DNA from: Pelagibacterium luteolum
GTDB lineage: Bacteria > Pseudomonadota > Alphaproteobacteria > Rhizobiales > Devosiaceae
Assembly (NCBI RefSeq): GCF_900100665.1
Contig: NZ_FNCS01000003.1
Span: 124,001-188,000 of the forward strand
Length of the DNA stretch: 64,000 nucleotides
Reading direction: 5' to 3'
Below are positions 29,490-38,170 of the stretch, piece by piece (the first letter of the stretch is position 1; every line of letters starts with the position of its first letter). The translations under genes and the position numbers were made by a program. Below the pieces are notes generated by a model. It was not told the origin of the DNA and did no database searches. It saw only the letters and a list, made by a program, of their open reading frames with translations.

Positions 29490-31691
29490 TTATTCGCCCT
29501 GGTTAGGGAGACGGAATACGTGGATCGAGTTACCGCCGAGACGCGGGGTCGCAAGGCCACCAGGGGTCAGAGCCGCATGGGTCTGGTTGCTCTGGCCGGC
29601 TGCAATCACGAGATACTGGACGCCATCGACTTCATAAGTCGCAGGTGTACCACCAACGGGAGCCTGCAGGCGATGCTGCCACAGGGTTTCGCCGGTCTCG
29701 TCATCGAGTGCCTTGATATAGCGGTCAGCGTCGCCGACAAACAGCAGGCGGCCGGCAGTCGGCAGGATCGAGCTGGTGAAGCGCGGGCCCTGCTGAACGT
29801 CGAACGCATGCTCGCCGTCGATTGCGTTAAGCGCATGAAGCGAACCGACACCGGTCGCGTCTGGAGCCAGCGATTCGCCAAAGCCCTGGATCATGCCCAT
29901 TGCCGTACCGGGAGCAGCTTCGCTCATTTCGGTCGCAGCCATGGTCTGGCAGGTATTGGCAGCCTGGACATAGAACAGGCCGGTATCGGGGCTGTATGCG
30001 CTGGCCTGCCACAGACGGCCGCCAGGAATGGCGGGGCAGAATGTGACGGCTTCGCCGAACTCTGTCGGGATGATCTCGACATTGGCCGTTGCGCGGCCGG
30101 TTTCGGGATCGATGTCGCTAACGACGTTCTGGTAGACGGTTTCTTCTGCCCAGATGAATTCGCCGGTTTCGGCATCAAGACCGAACGTAATGCCGTTCTT
30201 GCCCGGTGTCGTGACGATCATCTTGCGCATTTCGCCGTCGACTTCAGCATCGATAATCAGACGTTCGAACGGGGAATCGAGATCCCAGTTGTCGCGCGGC
30301 AGGTGCTGGAAGTACCACTTCAGCTCGCCCGTATCGGCATCGAATGCCAGGGTCGAGTTGGTGTAGAGAACGTCGTTGTCACCGGTACCACGGGTGATTT
30401 CCATGTACGGAATAGGCATGCCCGTACCGAAATACACCATGTTGAGGTCAGGATCGTAGGAAGCCGTTGCCCAGGGCGTTGCGCCCCAGCGGTTTTCCTG
30501 CGGCACGCCACCCCAGCTGTCTTCGAAGTCAGGGTTGTTCGGATCTTCGAGCGTATTGAAGCGCCAGAGTTCTTCACCGGTTTCAGCATCGTGAGCGGTG
30601 ATCCAGCAAGCGCCGGCCGTTCCCACAATCGAACACCCGGACGTACCGGCAAAGATCTTGCCGTCAGCGATCAGCGGGCCGGCAGTGTAGCTATACCCGG
30701 CTTCCCAATCGTTGACCTGGACTTCCCAGTTGATCTGGCCAGTCAGCGCGTCGAGCGAAATCAGCTTCGCATCGACAGTGGTCAGGATGACGTCATCGCC
30801 GTAAAGGGCGATTGAGTTCTTCTGACGCATGGCCTGGTTGTTGTGATAGCCACCCTGGAATTCCGGGCGGGTATGCGTATAGGACCACAGAAGGTCACCA
30901 GTCTCGGCGTCGAGCGCTTCGACATAGTTGTTGTTGGTCGCAAGGAACATGATGCCGTCATGGATGATCGGCATGACTTCCTGCTGACCGGCTTCGCCCA
31001 GAGCCCAGCTCCACGCCAGCTCGAGATCGCCGACAGTGTCCTGGTTGATCTGATCGAGCGGGCTGTAACCCCAGCTGTTGACCGTACGACGCCAGCTCAG
31101 CCAATCGGCCGGATCGGGATCGAGGATCATCTCGTCAGTGACGGGCGAGTATTCGCGGCCCGAGGTATCGTCTGCCACTTCGGTGACCGGCTCGGCGACT
31201 TCGGCAGCAGGAGCTGCTGCGGCAGCATCGGCTTCCGGCGCTGCATCTTCTTCCTCGGCGGCGGCGTCATCGGGCGCTTCGGCGCCGGCACCCGGCGTCA
31301 ACTGCGCCAGAATGGTCGGCTCGGGCGGCAGTTCTTCGCTACCTGTCGGCATGCCGTTCGCAGTCAGGAGATAGCCCACGATGTCCGCATACTGCTGCGC
31401 GGGAAGGCTACCAGGTGCGTCGGCCGGCATTGCGGTCGACACGTAATTGAAAAACAGCTCAGCGTTGGGATAATTCGCAAAGCTGGAAATGATGTCGCTG
31501 CCATGGCAGGTCGCGCATCGCTGCTCATAGGTCGACTGACCACGCGCGGCTTGCTCTTCGGTAACGTAGTCCTGCGCGTAAAGTGCGCCGGCGCTGCCGA
31601 GTCCCCATATCGCCGCGAGGCCGAAAATGCTCACGCCGCGATGCAGATATTTGCGAGACCCGAATTCGCGATTACGGGAAATGCTGCTCAC
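29490..31691 (-). CDS. PQQ-dependent dehydrogenase with N-terminal cytochrome c domain
   Basis: This periplasmic quinohemoprotein would oxidise an alcohol or polyol and pass electrons to its own haem. The 733-residue protein has a signal peptide (about 1-40). A cytochrome c domain (about 45-125) has haem motif CATCH at 59-63 and a likely axial Met88. An Ala/Glu-rich linker (about 130-180) leads to the eight-bladed PQQ propeller (about 185-733). Two Cys (353 and 362) lie in the region of the MDH disulfide. The putative catalytic Asp470 is in DNWDLD, with Asp472 two positions on, as in lanthanide enzymes. Most quinohemoproteins carry the haem domain at the C terminus. The start is GTG with AGAGGAG six bases upstream. 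No pqq genes are in the window. Confidence 0.88.
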   Translation of the reverse strand: MSSISRNREFGSRKYLHRGVSIFGLAAIWGLGSAGALYAQDYVTEEQAARGQSTYEQRCATCHGSDIISSFANYPNAELFFNYVSTAMPADAPGSLPAQQYADIVGYLLTANGMPTGSEELPPEPTILAQLTPGAGAEAPDDAAAEEEDAAPEADAAAAAPAAEVAEPVTEVADDTSGREYSPVTDEMILDPDPADWLSWRRTVNSWGYSPLDQINQDTVGDLELAWSWALGEAGQQEVMPIIHDGIMFLATNNNYVEALDAETGDLLWSYTHTRPEFQGGYHNNQAMRQKNSIALYGDDVILTTVDAKLISLDALTGQINWEVQVNDWEAGYSYTAGPLIADGKIFAGTSGCSIVGTAGACWITAHDAETGEELWRFNTLEDPNNPDFEDSWGGVPQENRWGATPWATASYDPDLNMVYFGTGMPIPYMEITRGTGDNDVLYTNSTLAFDADTGELKWYFQHLPRDNWDLDSPFERLIIDAEVDGEMRKMIVTTPGKNGITFGLDAETGEFIWAEETVYQNVVSDIDPETGRATANVEIIPTEFGEAVTFCPAIPGGRLWQASAYSPDTGLFYVQAANTCQTMAATEMSEAAPGTAMGMIQGFGESLAPDATGVGSLHALNAIDGEHAFDVQQGPRFTSSILPTAGRLLFVGDADRYIKALDDETGETLWQHRLQAPVGGTPATYEVDGVQYLVIAAGQSNQTHAALTPGGLATPRLGGNSIHVFRLPNQGE

Positions 31692-31878
31692 ACTCGTCTC
31701 CTCTTACGTCGTATGAAATTGCAGCGCCAACGGGCTGGATTAATCGGCTTTCGATTTGCAATCCTGCGCGCAGTACTGAATTTTATACTCTATTTTACGG
31801 TATGAATTGAGTACATTGCGCCCAATTCAATTTGGTTTAATTCGATTGCACAGATGATGCGGTACACCATTGCGCTAC

Positions 31879-31890
31879 ATCGCAAGCGAT
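31879..31890. promoter_or_regulatory. Possible operator in divergent spacer (ATCGC-AA-GCGAT)
   Basis: A 12-base perfect palindrome, framed by outer TGCG and CGCA, lies midway between the divergent dehydrogenase and MoxR-side operons. It may be a regulator site. No regulator gene is adjacent. Confidence 0.4.
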
Positions 31891-31929
31891 TGTACGCATT
31901 GCCTTGCGCACAGACAAGTAGCGAAACGC

Positions 31930-31948
31930 AATTCCGAATAGCGGAATT
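31930..31948. promoter_or_regulatory. Possible operator in divergent spacer (AATTCCG-N5-CGGAATT)
   Basis: Perfect seven-base arms with a five-base spacer lie about 40 bases before the start of the rightward operon. The symmetry and position suit a dimeric regulator controlling that operon, and possibly both. Confidence 0.5.
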
Positions 31949-31989
31949 AATCCTACTAATGATCTGGCGCGAGAGGAGGATTCCAAGCC

Positions 31990-32610
31990 GTGCCATGGAC
32001 CGTAGATTTATCGGCCCAACAGATTTTCTATCGCGTCTTCGCTGCCGTGATAGCAGTGGCGCTGCATGGATTTGTGACGGCTGGACTCGCGCGCCTTTTG
32101 GGGGATCGCGGTCCCCAATATGATGGCCGACTGACACTCAATCCGTTCCGGCACATCGACCCGATAGGAATGCTCTGTGCGGTTCTGGTCCTGTTTGGAT
32201 GGAGCCGTCCACCAAAGATCGATCCAGCGGAACTCAGATTCGGTCGCTTGGCGCTACCGATCATTGTTTTTGCGTCGATTCTGACACTTATCGCCTTTGC
32301 GGCAGGTCTCTGGGCGCTCCGACCGCTGGCGTTTTCACTTATGCCATCGAGTTCTGTCAGCTACGTCGCCGTCGGCCTGCTCGAAACCATCGCGCAGATG
32401 TCTGTCTATATGGCCGTGATCAACGTGCTTCCATTGCCACCGCTCGGTGCAGGATTTCTCGTTTTAGCGCTCGCGCCGGCCGCCTATCGTTGGATCGAAA
32501 AGCGGATGGTGTTTTTTTCGATCGCAGTCGGCGCATTGTGCCTGTTCTGGGCCCCCACGGCGCTTTCGGGCTTAGCACGCTCAATCCTCAGACTGGTCAC
32601 GGGCGGGTAG
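31990..32610 (+). CDS. S2P (M50)-like membrane protein without catalytic residues
   Basis: The 206-residue protein with about five membrane helices has the site-2 protease framework: GRLTLNPFRHIDPIG at 46-60, GWSRPPKID at 70-78, and NVLPLPPLGAG at 145-155. The zinc motif HExxH is HGFVT here (26-30), losing the Glu and second His. The usual Asp of PPLDG is Gly. I read it as an inactive family member, possibly a binding or scaffold protein. The start is GTG at 31990, with AGGAGG ten bases upstream. It is the first gene of the rightward operon, 12 bases before the MoxR gene, and this position implies a role in the quinoprotein system. Confidence 0.72.
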   Translation: MPWTVDLSAQQIFYRVFAAVIAVALHGFVTAGLARLLGDRGPQYDGRLTLNPFRHIDPIGMLCAVLVLFGWSRPPKIDPAELRFGRLALPIIVFASILTLIAFAAGLWALRPLAFSLMPSSSVSYVAVGLLETIAQMSVYMAVINVLPLPPLGAGFLVLALAPAAYRWIEKRMVFFSIAVGALCLFWAPTALSGLARSILRLVTGG

Positions 32611-32622
32611 GATGTTGACGTC

Positions 32623-33624
32623 ATGAATTCAGCTTCAGTCGATCCCGGCGCCCAACTCGACCGCCTTCGTGCCGTCGTCGGCGACATCCGCGCATCGCTG
32701 CGCGATACGGTGATCGGTCAACACGAGACGACCGATCTGATGCTCATCGCTTTATTGGCAGGCGGTCACGTTCTGCTTGAGGGCCCTCCAGGTGTCGGGA
32801 AGACCCTTATGGTTCGCGCCCTCGCCACCGCCACCGGCCTCGATTTCGCACGCGTTCAGTTCACCCCTGATCTTATGCCAGCTGACATTACCGGCACATC
32901 CGTGCTCACCCCCGATGACGAGGGACGCACGCATCTCGAATTCCGAAAAGGTCCGGTATTTTCCCAACTCCTTCTCGCCGACGAAATCAACCGTGCAACA
33001 CCTCGCACCCAGTCGGCACTGCTTGAGGCGATGCAGGAAGGCACCGTGTCCGCTGCAGGCACCACGCGCCGCCTGCCACGACCATTTTTCGTCCTTGCGA
33101 CCCAGAACCCAATCGAGATGGACGGAACCTACGTTCTTCCCGAAGCCCAGATCGATCGTTTCCTGTTCCGGATCGATGTCGGCTATCCCGACGAGGCCGT
33201 TCTCACGCGCATTCTCGAAACCACTACCGGCGAGACCCAGCCGCAGCCCGAGCCCGTAGCCCGTGACCGGGACGTCATCGACATGCAGCATCTGGTGCGG
33301 CGGATGCCCATCGCCCCGTCGCTGCACCAGGCCATCGCGAAGTTTTGTATCGCCACGCAACCGCACGGCCCGCATTCCGATGATAAGGTAAACCGCTACG
33401 TCCGGTTCGGTGTCAGTCCACGCGGCGCGCAAGCGCTCGTGGTCGCTGCAAAAGCCCGCGCCTTCGCCCATGGCCGCAATCACGTGTCGATCGACGACCT
33501 GCGTCATGTCCTTTTGCCCGTGACGCGCCACCGGGTTCAGGCCAATTTCGAGGGACGCGCCGCCGGCATCGACATCGAAAGTTTGATCATGAACCTCTTT
33601 GATCGCACGATGGAACACGCCTGA
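32623..33624 (+). CDS. MoxR-family AAA+ ATPase
   Basis: This cytosolic AAA+ chaperone-like ATPase has 333 residues. It carries Walker A EGPPGVGKT, the MoxR signature HLEFRKGPVF, Walker B LLLADEINRA, sensor 1 LATQNPIEMDGTYVLPEAQ, and sensor 2 SPRGAQAL. MoxR ATPases work with DUF58 and VWA proteins to mature or insert metal into partner enzymes. The classic case is MxaR with MxaS, C and L for methanol dehydrogenase. Its stop overlaps the DUF58 start by one base (TGATG). Placement opposite the two-VWA gene across a shared promoter region fits this role. Confidence 0.93.
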   Translation: MNSASVDPGAQLDRLRAVVGDIRASLRDTVIGQHETTDLMLIALLAGGHVLLEGPPGVGKTLMVRALATATGLDFARVQFTPDLMPADITGTSVLTPDDEGRTHLEFRKGPVFSQLLLADEINRATPRTQSALLEAMQEGTVSAAGTTRRLPRPFFVLATQNPIEMDGTYVLPEAQIDRFLFRIDVGYPDEAVLTRILETTTGETQPQPEPVARDRDVIDMQHLVRRMPIAPSLHQAIAKFCIATQPHGPHSDDKVNRYVRFGVSPRGAQALVVAAKARAFAHGRNHVSIDDLRHVLLPVTRHRVQANFEGRAAGIDIESLIMNLFDRTMEHA

Positions 33625-34499
33625 TGCGACCGCCCGCCGCCCTGCTTGATCAACTGGGCCGAACCCGCCTCATGCCTGCGACGATGGCAGGAAGCGCATC
33701 GATCGGCGAGCGCCGGTCCAGGCGCAAGGGCCAGGGTCTGGAGTTTATCGACCACCGCCCGTATCGCGAAGGCGACGATACACGTCATCTCGATCCCCAC
33801 CTTTATGCGCGCACGGGCGAATACTATTTGCGGGAGTTCGCGCGCGATCAGCAATTGCCCGTTGTCGTCCTTCTCGACACCAGTCCCTCGATGGGCGCTG
33901 CCGGCACCGCAAAACTCCACCTTTCGCAGCAGCTTGCGCAGATTTTAGGGTTTATCGCGCTAGCCGGTGGCGACAGTGTGCGGATTGCCACCATCGACCG
34001 CCAAGGCCTTGCCGTCTCCGATCGCTGGCAGGGCGTCGCGCGCAGCGAAAACCTGTTCGCTTGGATATCGGAACGCTCAGCCAGTGTCGGCACTCCGCTC
34101 GCAGCGAGTGCGGAAAGGCTCGTGAAGTCACTCACTGAACACGCGCTCATCATCACGCTCAGTGACTGGTGGGATGAGGATTTACCGGCAGCGATCGCCG
34201 TTCTTGCGCAAGCCGGCCATACCGTCCTGGGCATCCAGATATTATCCGCGACTGAGCAGGATCCCGCCAAACTTGGCGACGGGCTGATGACAATCGTCGA
34301 CAGCGAAAGCGGAGAGGAGCGCGCTATCGTCATTGACGAGCATATCGTTGAGCAATACCGCGAGGCGCTTGAAACGCACCGCAATCATCTGCTGACCGCG
34401 TTTCGTTCGCGCGGCTGGTCGTTTGTGTCATTGACCGACGAGGACGATTTGGCGGACATCTGCCTGACGAAATTCCGGAGCTTGGGAGTGGTGTCATGA
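33624..34499 (+). CDS. DUF58 protein with VWA-like fold (MxaS type)
   Basis: The 291-residue protein has the DUF58 signature GQGLEFIDHRPYREGDDTRH (about 38-57), followed by a VWA-like half with VVVLLDTSPSMG (metal motif DTSPS) near 85-97. No membrane helix is evident, so it is probably cytosolic or membrane-associated. DUF58 proteins are the direct partners of MoxR ATPases. It overlaps both neighbours (TGATG at its start, ATGA with the next ABC gene), so tight co-translation is expected. Confidence 0.88.
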   Translation: MRPPAALLDQLGRTRLMPATMAGSASIGERRSRRKGQGLEFIDHRPYREGDDTRHLDPHLYARTGEYYLREFARDQQLPVVVLLDTSPSMGAAGTAKLHLSQQLAQILGFIALAGGDSVRIATIDRQGLAVSDRWQGVARSENLFAWISERSASVGTPLAASAERLVKSLTEHALIITLSDWWDEDLPAAIAVLAQAGHTVLGIQILSATEQDPAKLGDGLMTIVDSESGEERAIVIDEHIVEQYREALETHRNHLLTAFRSRGWSFVSLTDEDDLADICLTKFRSLGVVS

Positions 34500-35470
34500 G
34501 CAGCGTAGAGACCTACCCCGAAGGCTTGGCGATAACCGTCGAGGGCGTTTCCAAGCGCTTCGGACGCACCCTCGCGCTCGACGATGTCAGTCTCGCCGTG
34601 CCCCACGGCACCGTTTTCGCGCTATTGGGCCCGAACGGTGCCGGAAAATCGACACTCATCGACATCCTCTGCACGATCGGCCGTCCTGATAGCGGCCGAG
34701 CGCTCATCGCCGGGATCGACGTGGTCAAACAGCCCCTCGCGGCGCGCCGACAGCTCGGCGTCGTCTTTCAGGAAACCACGCTCGATACGCGCCTTACGGT
34801 GCGCGAGAACCTCTCCTTCCACGGCATGGTCTACCAGATGGGCCGCAGGGAACGGCTGACCCGTACGGACGAAATGCTCGAACTGGTGGATCTGACCGAC
34901 TGGGCGGACTCAGAGGTCAAAACCCTGTCGTCAGGCATGCGTCGCCGCCTCGAAATTGCGCGCGCCCTCATGCACCGGCCGCAAATCCTGTTCCTTGATG
35001 AGCCGACGGTCGGGCTGGACGCTCAGGCACGCGCCCGCATCTGGGACTATATCGCAGCCCTCCGCGCGCAACAGGACCTGACCGTAATCGTCACCACTCA
35101 CTATATCGAAGAGGTCGATGCCTGCGACGACATCTGCATCATCGACCGCGGCAAGATCCTCGCAAAGGGCAGCCCGGACGCGCTGAAATCGCAGCATGGA
35201 TCGACTTTGCTTAAGGTGACCCCAAGGTCGGACGAAGCTCGCGCCGCAATTCTCGCGCGCTACCCGGATGCGGTAGCGGGCGCCGAGAGCCAACTGCTTA
35301 TCCAGATGACGGCGACCGATAGCGCCGATGCAATTCTTGCAGAATTCGGCAATCAGTTGCGCCAGATTTCCATAGACCAGCCAAGCTTGGAGAGCGTTTT
35401 TCTCTCGCTCACCGGCCGCGATCTCCGCGAAGCCCCGCCGGTATCCAGGAAGGCGAGGCGCAATGGCTAG
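34496..35470 (+). CDS. ABC transporter ATP-binding protein (DrrA/ABC-2 type)
   Basis: The 324-residue ATPase has Walker A GPNGAGKST, Q-loop VFQETTLD, signature LSSGMRRRLEIARAL and Walker B ILFLDEPTVGLD. A C-terminal extension of about 90 residues is typical of DrrA-like export ATPases. The matching ABC-2 permease is the gene at 38171, four genes further on. Such pairs (PedA/PedC type) are found with PQQ alcohol dehydrogenases, with unknown cargo. It overlaps the DUF58 gene by four bases and the next permease gene by eight. Confidence 0.88.
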   Translation: MSSVETYPEGLAITVEGVSKRFGRTLALDDVSLAVPHGTVFALLGPNGAGKSTLIDILCTIGRPDSGRALIAGIDVVKQPLAARRQLGVVFQETTLDTRLTVRENLSFHGMVYQMGRRERLTRTDEMLELVDLTDWADSEVKTLSSGMRRRLEIARALMHRPQILFLDEPTVGLDAQARARIWDYIAALRAQQDLTVIVTTHYIEEVDACDDICIIDRGKILAKGSPDALKSQHGSTLLKVTPRSDEARAAILARYPDAVAGAESQLLIQMTATDSADAILAEFGNQLRQISIDQPSLESVFLSLTGRDLREAPPVSRKARRNG

Positions 35471-36239
35471 CGCGTCCCGCACCAACCAGGAATACTCAGC
35501 GCTCACCATAGCTGCGACGCGCATCGGATTTCTGATCCTGTTGCTGGCGCTGTGGTGGCTGGCGTCGATCAACGTCGCCCGCAATATCATCCCCTCGCCC
35601 TTGGCAACTTACCATGCGGCGGGACGACTGTTTTCCGAGGGGCGGCTGCAGCAAGGTCTGCTGGACAGCGTCACTGTCTATCTCAGCGGCTATGGCATCG
35701 CGATCCTCATCGCCATCCCGCTTGGCGTTGCCATGGGCGCGTTCAATCTGTTCGGCCGCACGCTCGAGATCTATGTCTATGCCCTGTCCGCGACGCCGCG
35801 GGTTGCCTTCATTCCGCTGATCATCGTCCTGCTCGGTCTGGGCATCGAGGCCAAGGTGTTCATCGTCATGCTAGGCGCCGTAATGCCGATCCTAATCAAC
35901 ACCTATGCCGGGGTCCGGCAGGCCGATCCCGAACTCATCGAAATGGCGCGCTCGGTCGGTGCCGGGCGCCTGCGCATTTTCTCGCGCATCGTCATTCCCG
36001 GTGCGATACCCTACGTCATCGTCGGACTGCGCCTGGGCGCAACGATCGGACTGATCAACACCGTCGTGGCCGAACTTTACACGGCCGTGTCCGGGCTCGG
36101 CGGTCTTCTGGCGATCTATGGCAACACCTTTCGCATGGCCGAATACTTCGTCATCGTCCTTTGCCTTGCGGCGATCGGTGTTGTCGTCACTGAGAGCCTT
36201 CGCATTATCGAAAACCGCCTCGGCCGTTGGCGCGACTGA
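35463..36239 (+). CDS. ABC transporter permease, NitT/TauT (SsuC) type
   Basis: The 258-residue protein has about six helices and the binding-protein-dependent permease motif EMARSVGAGRLRIFSRIVIPGA (about 160-181, the EAA loop). It would form the channel for the adjacent binding protein (36268) and ATPase (37296). This family imports sulfonates, nitrate, taurine, thiamine precursors and similar small molecules; the substrate here is unknown. The start overlaps the preceding ATPase gene by eight bases. Confidence 0.88.
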   Translation: MASASRTNQEYSALTIAATRIGFLILLLALWWLASINVARNIIPSPLATYHAAGRLFSEGRLQQGLLDSVTVYLSGYGIAILIAIPLGVAMGAFNLFGRTLEIYVYALSATPRVAFIPLIIVLLGLGIEAKVFIVMLGAVMPILINTYAGVRQADPELIEMARSVGAGRLRIFSRIVIPGAIPYVIVGLRLGATIGLINTVVAELYTAVSGLGGLLAIYGNTFRMAEYFVIVLCLAAIGVVVTESLRIIENRLGRWRD

Positions 36240-36267
36240 CGCCAAGGCGCAAACTCTGGAGAGAAAA

Positions 36268-37299
36268 ATGATCATCAAACGCGTTCTCACACTGCTCGCT
36301 GCAGGCACGGCGATCGTTGCCTTCTCCGGCACGGCAAACGCCCAGTCCGATGAACCCTTCCGCCTCATCGTAACGCATCTCGAAGTGCCGCTCGTTCCCA
36401 ACTCCGTCATGGATCTTGCCGTCGAGCTCGGCTATTTCGAACGCGAAGGGGTCGATGTCGAACTCGTGCGGGTACAGCAGACACCCTCTGCACTGGCCGC
36501 CCTTCAATCGGGCGAGGGCGACATGGCCAACGTGGGCATTGACGCCCTGCTTCAGGTCATCAATTCCGGTGCGACCGATTTCCGCGCCGTCACCTCACCA
36601 AACAAATCGCTGCCCTTCCTGATCGCATCGCGTGAAGAGATCGCGACGCCGCAGGATCTCGTCGGCGCAAGTTTTGGCGTGGGCCGCGTCGGCAGCCTCG
36701 ATCATTCGCTCTCCACGCTCGTCCTGGCCAGCATGGATGTCGATATCGAGGATACCGAACTGGTCAATCTCGGCCAGCCGAACGTGCGCGCTCAGGCCCT
36801 TGCCGCCGGTCAGATCGATGCAACCACCATGTCGATCGGCACTTGGGCCGAGCTGCCCGACACGACGGGCCTTCATGTCCTTATCGATCAGGACGCCTAC
36901 TATGAGGCGGCGCCCGTCGTAAACAAGGTCAATGCCGTACCCGGAAATGTGCTCGAGGATCGGCCGGAGGATGTTGAAGCGGTGATCCGCGCGCTGGTCA
37001 AGATCAGCCGCGATTTCGCAGCCGATCCGCAGCTCTGGGTCGATGCGATGTCGGACGCCCTGCCCCAGACCGACGTCGCAGTCCTGGAAATGCTGGCCGA
37101 TGCCTTCGCCGAGAGTTGGAGCGTCAATGGCGGCATGAGCGCCGCCGAACTGAGCTACACTTCGGACTGGCTGTATGCCACACCCGACTTTTCCGAAATC
37201 GCGCCGCTGGAATTGCAGGACTGGGTGGATTTCGGTCCCCTCGATGCCGTCCTCGCCGAACTGGGCACCGAAGACGCGATGGATCCTGCGGATAGATGA
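36268..37299 (+). CDS. ABC transporter substrate-binding protein, NMT1/SsuA type
   Basis: The 343-residue periplasmic protein has a signal peptide (about 1-26, ending ANAQ) and the NMT1/SsuA-like fold: ELGYFEREGVDVELVRV, ALQSGEGDMANVGIDALLQ, LVGASFGVGRVGSLDHS. The ligand is not predictable; a short organic or sulfonated compound is usual. The ATG at 36268 follows GGAGAGAAAA, and a longer frame inside the permease gene is rejected. It overlaps the next ATPase gene by four bases. Its presence inside a quinoprotein cluster suggests import of a cofactor, metal chelate or substrate. Confidence 0.87.
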   Translation: MIIKRVLTLLAAGTAIVAFSGTANAQSDEPFRLIVTHLEVPLVPNSVMDLAVELGYFEREGVDVELVRVQQTPSALAALQSGEGDMANVGIDALLQVINSGATDFRAVTSPNKSLPFLIASREEIATPQDLVGASFGVGRVGSLDHSLSTLVLASMDVDIEDTELVNLGQPNVRAQALAAGQIDATTMSIGTWAELPDTTGLHVLIDQDAYYEAAPVVNKVNAVPGNVLEDRPEDVEAVIRALVKISRDFAADPQLWVDAMSDALPQTDVAVLEMLADAFAESWSVNGGMSAAELSYTSDWLYATPDFSEIAPLELQDWVDFGPLDAVLAELGTEDAMDPADR

Positions 37300-38159
37300 C
37301 ACCTCTCGCCGCCGGAACGCCGATCGAACATGCTGGAACCGCGAATACCGCGGCTCGAGCACCGCAACTTGTGTTCGATCACGTCAATAAGGCGTTCGGA
37401 CGGTCCGATGGGTCCTCGGCGCTGGCATTGGCCGATGTGTCCTTGTCGATCGATGACCACAAGTTTGTTGCGGTCATCGGGCCTTCCGGCTGCGGCAAGA
37501 CCACCCTGCTCCGGATTGCCAACGGCCTGATCGCGCCGGACTCGGGGACCGTCTCCGTCAAGGGGCGGCCCCCGGTACCCGGCCCGGATACTGGATTCGT
37601 CTTCCAGGGGTTCCGATTGATCCCGTGGGCAACGGTGCTTGGGAATGTGGAATTCGCTCTCGAAACGCTGGACCTGTCCGCGTCCGAACGCCGCGACCGC
37701 GCGAATACATATCTCGAACTCGTTGGCCTCACCCGCTGGGCCACGAGCTACCCCGGCCAGCTCTCGGGCGGGATGAAACAACGCGTTGCATTGGCTCGCG
37801 CATTGGCCGGCGAGCCACAGATGTTGCTCATGGACGAACCGTTCGCGAGTCTCGACGCCCAAACGCGCGAACTTATGCAGATCGAACTGCTTCACATCTG
37901 GAACCGCCGCAAGCCCACTGTTCTGTTTGTCACCCACAGCGTCGATGAAGCGCTACTGCTCGCGGACACAGTAGTCCTGATGTCGACCGGCCGTATTCTC
38001 GAAGTGATCGATGTGCCCCTCGCCCGTCCCCGCCAGCTCGATGCTGCCCGGTCGGACCAGGACTTCATAACCCTCCGCAATCATCTGTGGAACCGGATCA
38101 GGGACCTCGTGCTCACCGATCCCGCGTCGGCCTTTTTCGGCCGCGAGCTGAACCAATAG
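37296..38159 (+). CDS. ABC transporter ATP-binding protein, NitT/TauT type
   Basis: The 287-residue ATPase has Walker A GPSGCGKTT, Q-loop VFQGFRLIPW, signature LSGGMKQRVALARAL, Walker B MLLMDEPFASLD and switch His in FVTHSVDEA. This is the standard SsuB/TauB layout and completes the importer with genes 35463 and 36268. An N-terminal extension of about 25 residues precedes the ABC fold. ATGA overlap with the binding protein gene gives coupled translation. Confidence 0.9.
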   Translation: MTPLAAGTPIEHAGTANTAARAPQLVFDHVNKAFGRSDGSSALALADVSLSIDDHKFVAVIGPSGCGKTTLLRIANGLIAPDSGTVSVKGRPPVPGPDTGFVFQGFRLIPWATVLGNVEFALETLDLSASERRDRANTYLELVGLTRWATSYPGQLSGGMKQRVALARALAGEPQMLLMDEPFASLDAQTRELMQIELLHIWNRRKPTVLFVTHSVDEALLLADTVVLMSTGRILEVIDVPLARPRQLDAARSDQDFITLRNHLWNRIRDLVLTDPASAFFGRELNQ

Positions 38160-38170
38160 GAGATCCGGGC

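Noticed and set aside
29520-30815. 431-codon plus-strand frame inside the PQQ dehydrogenase gene
   Set aside because: Antisense shadow of a well-supported gene, no start signals or family.
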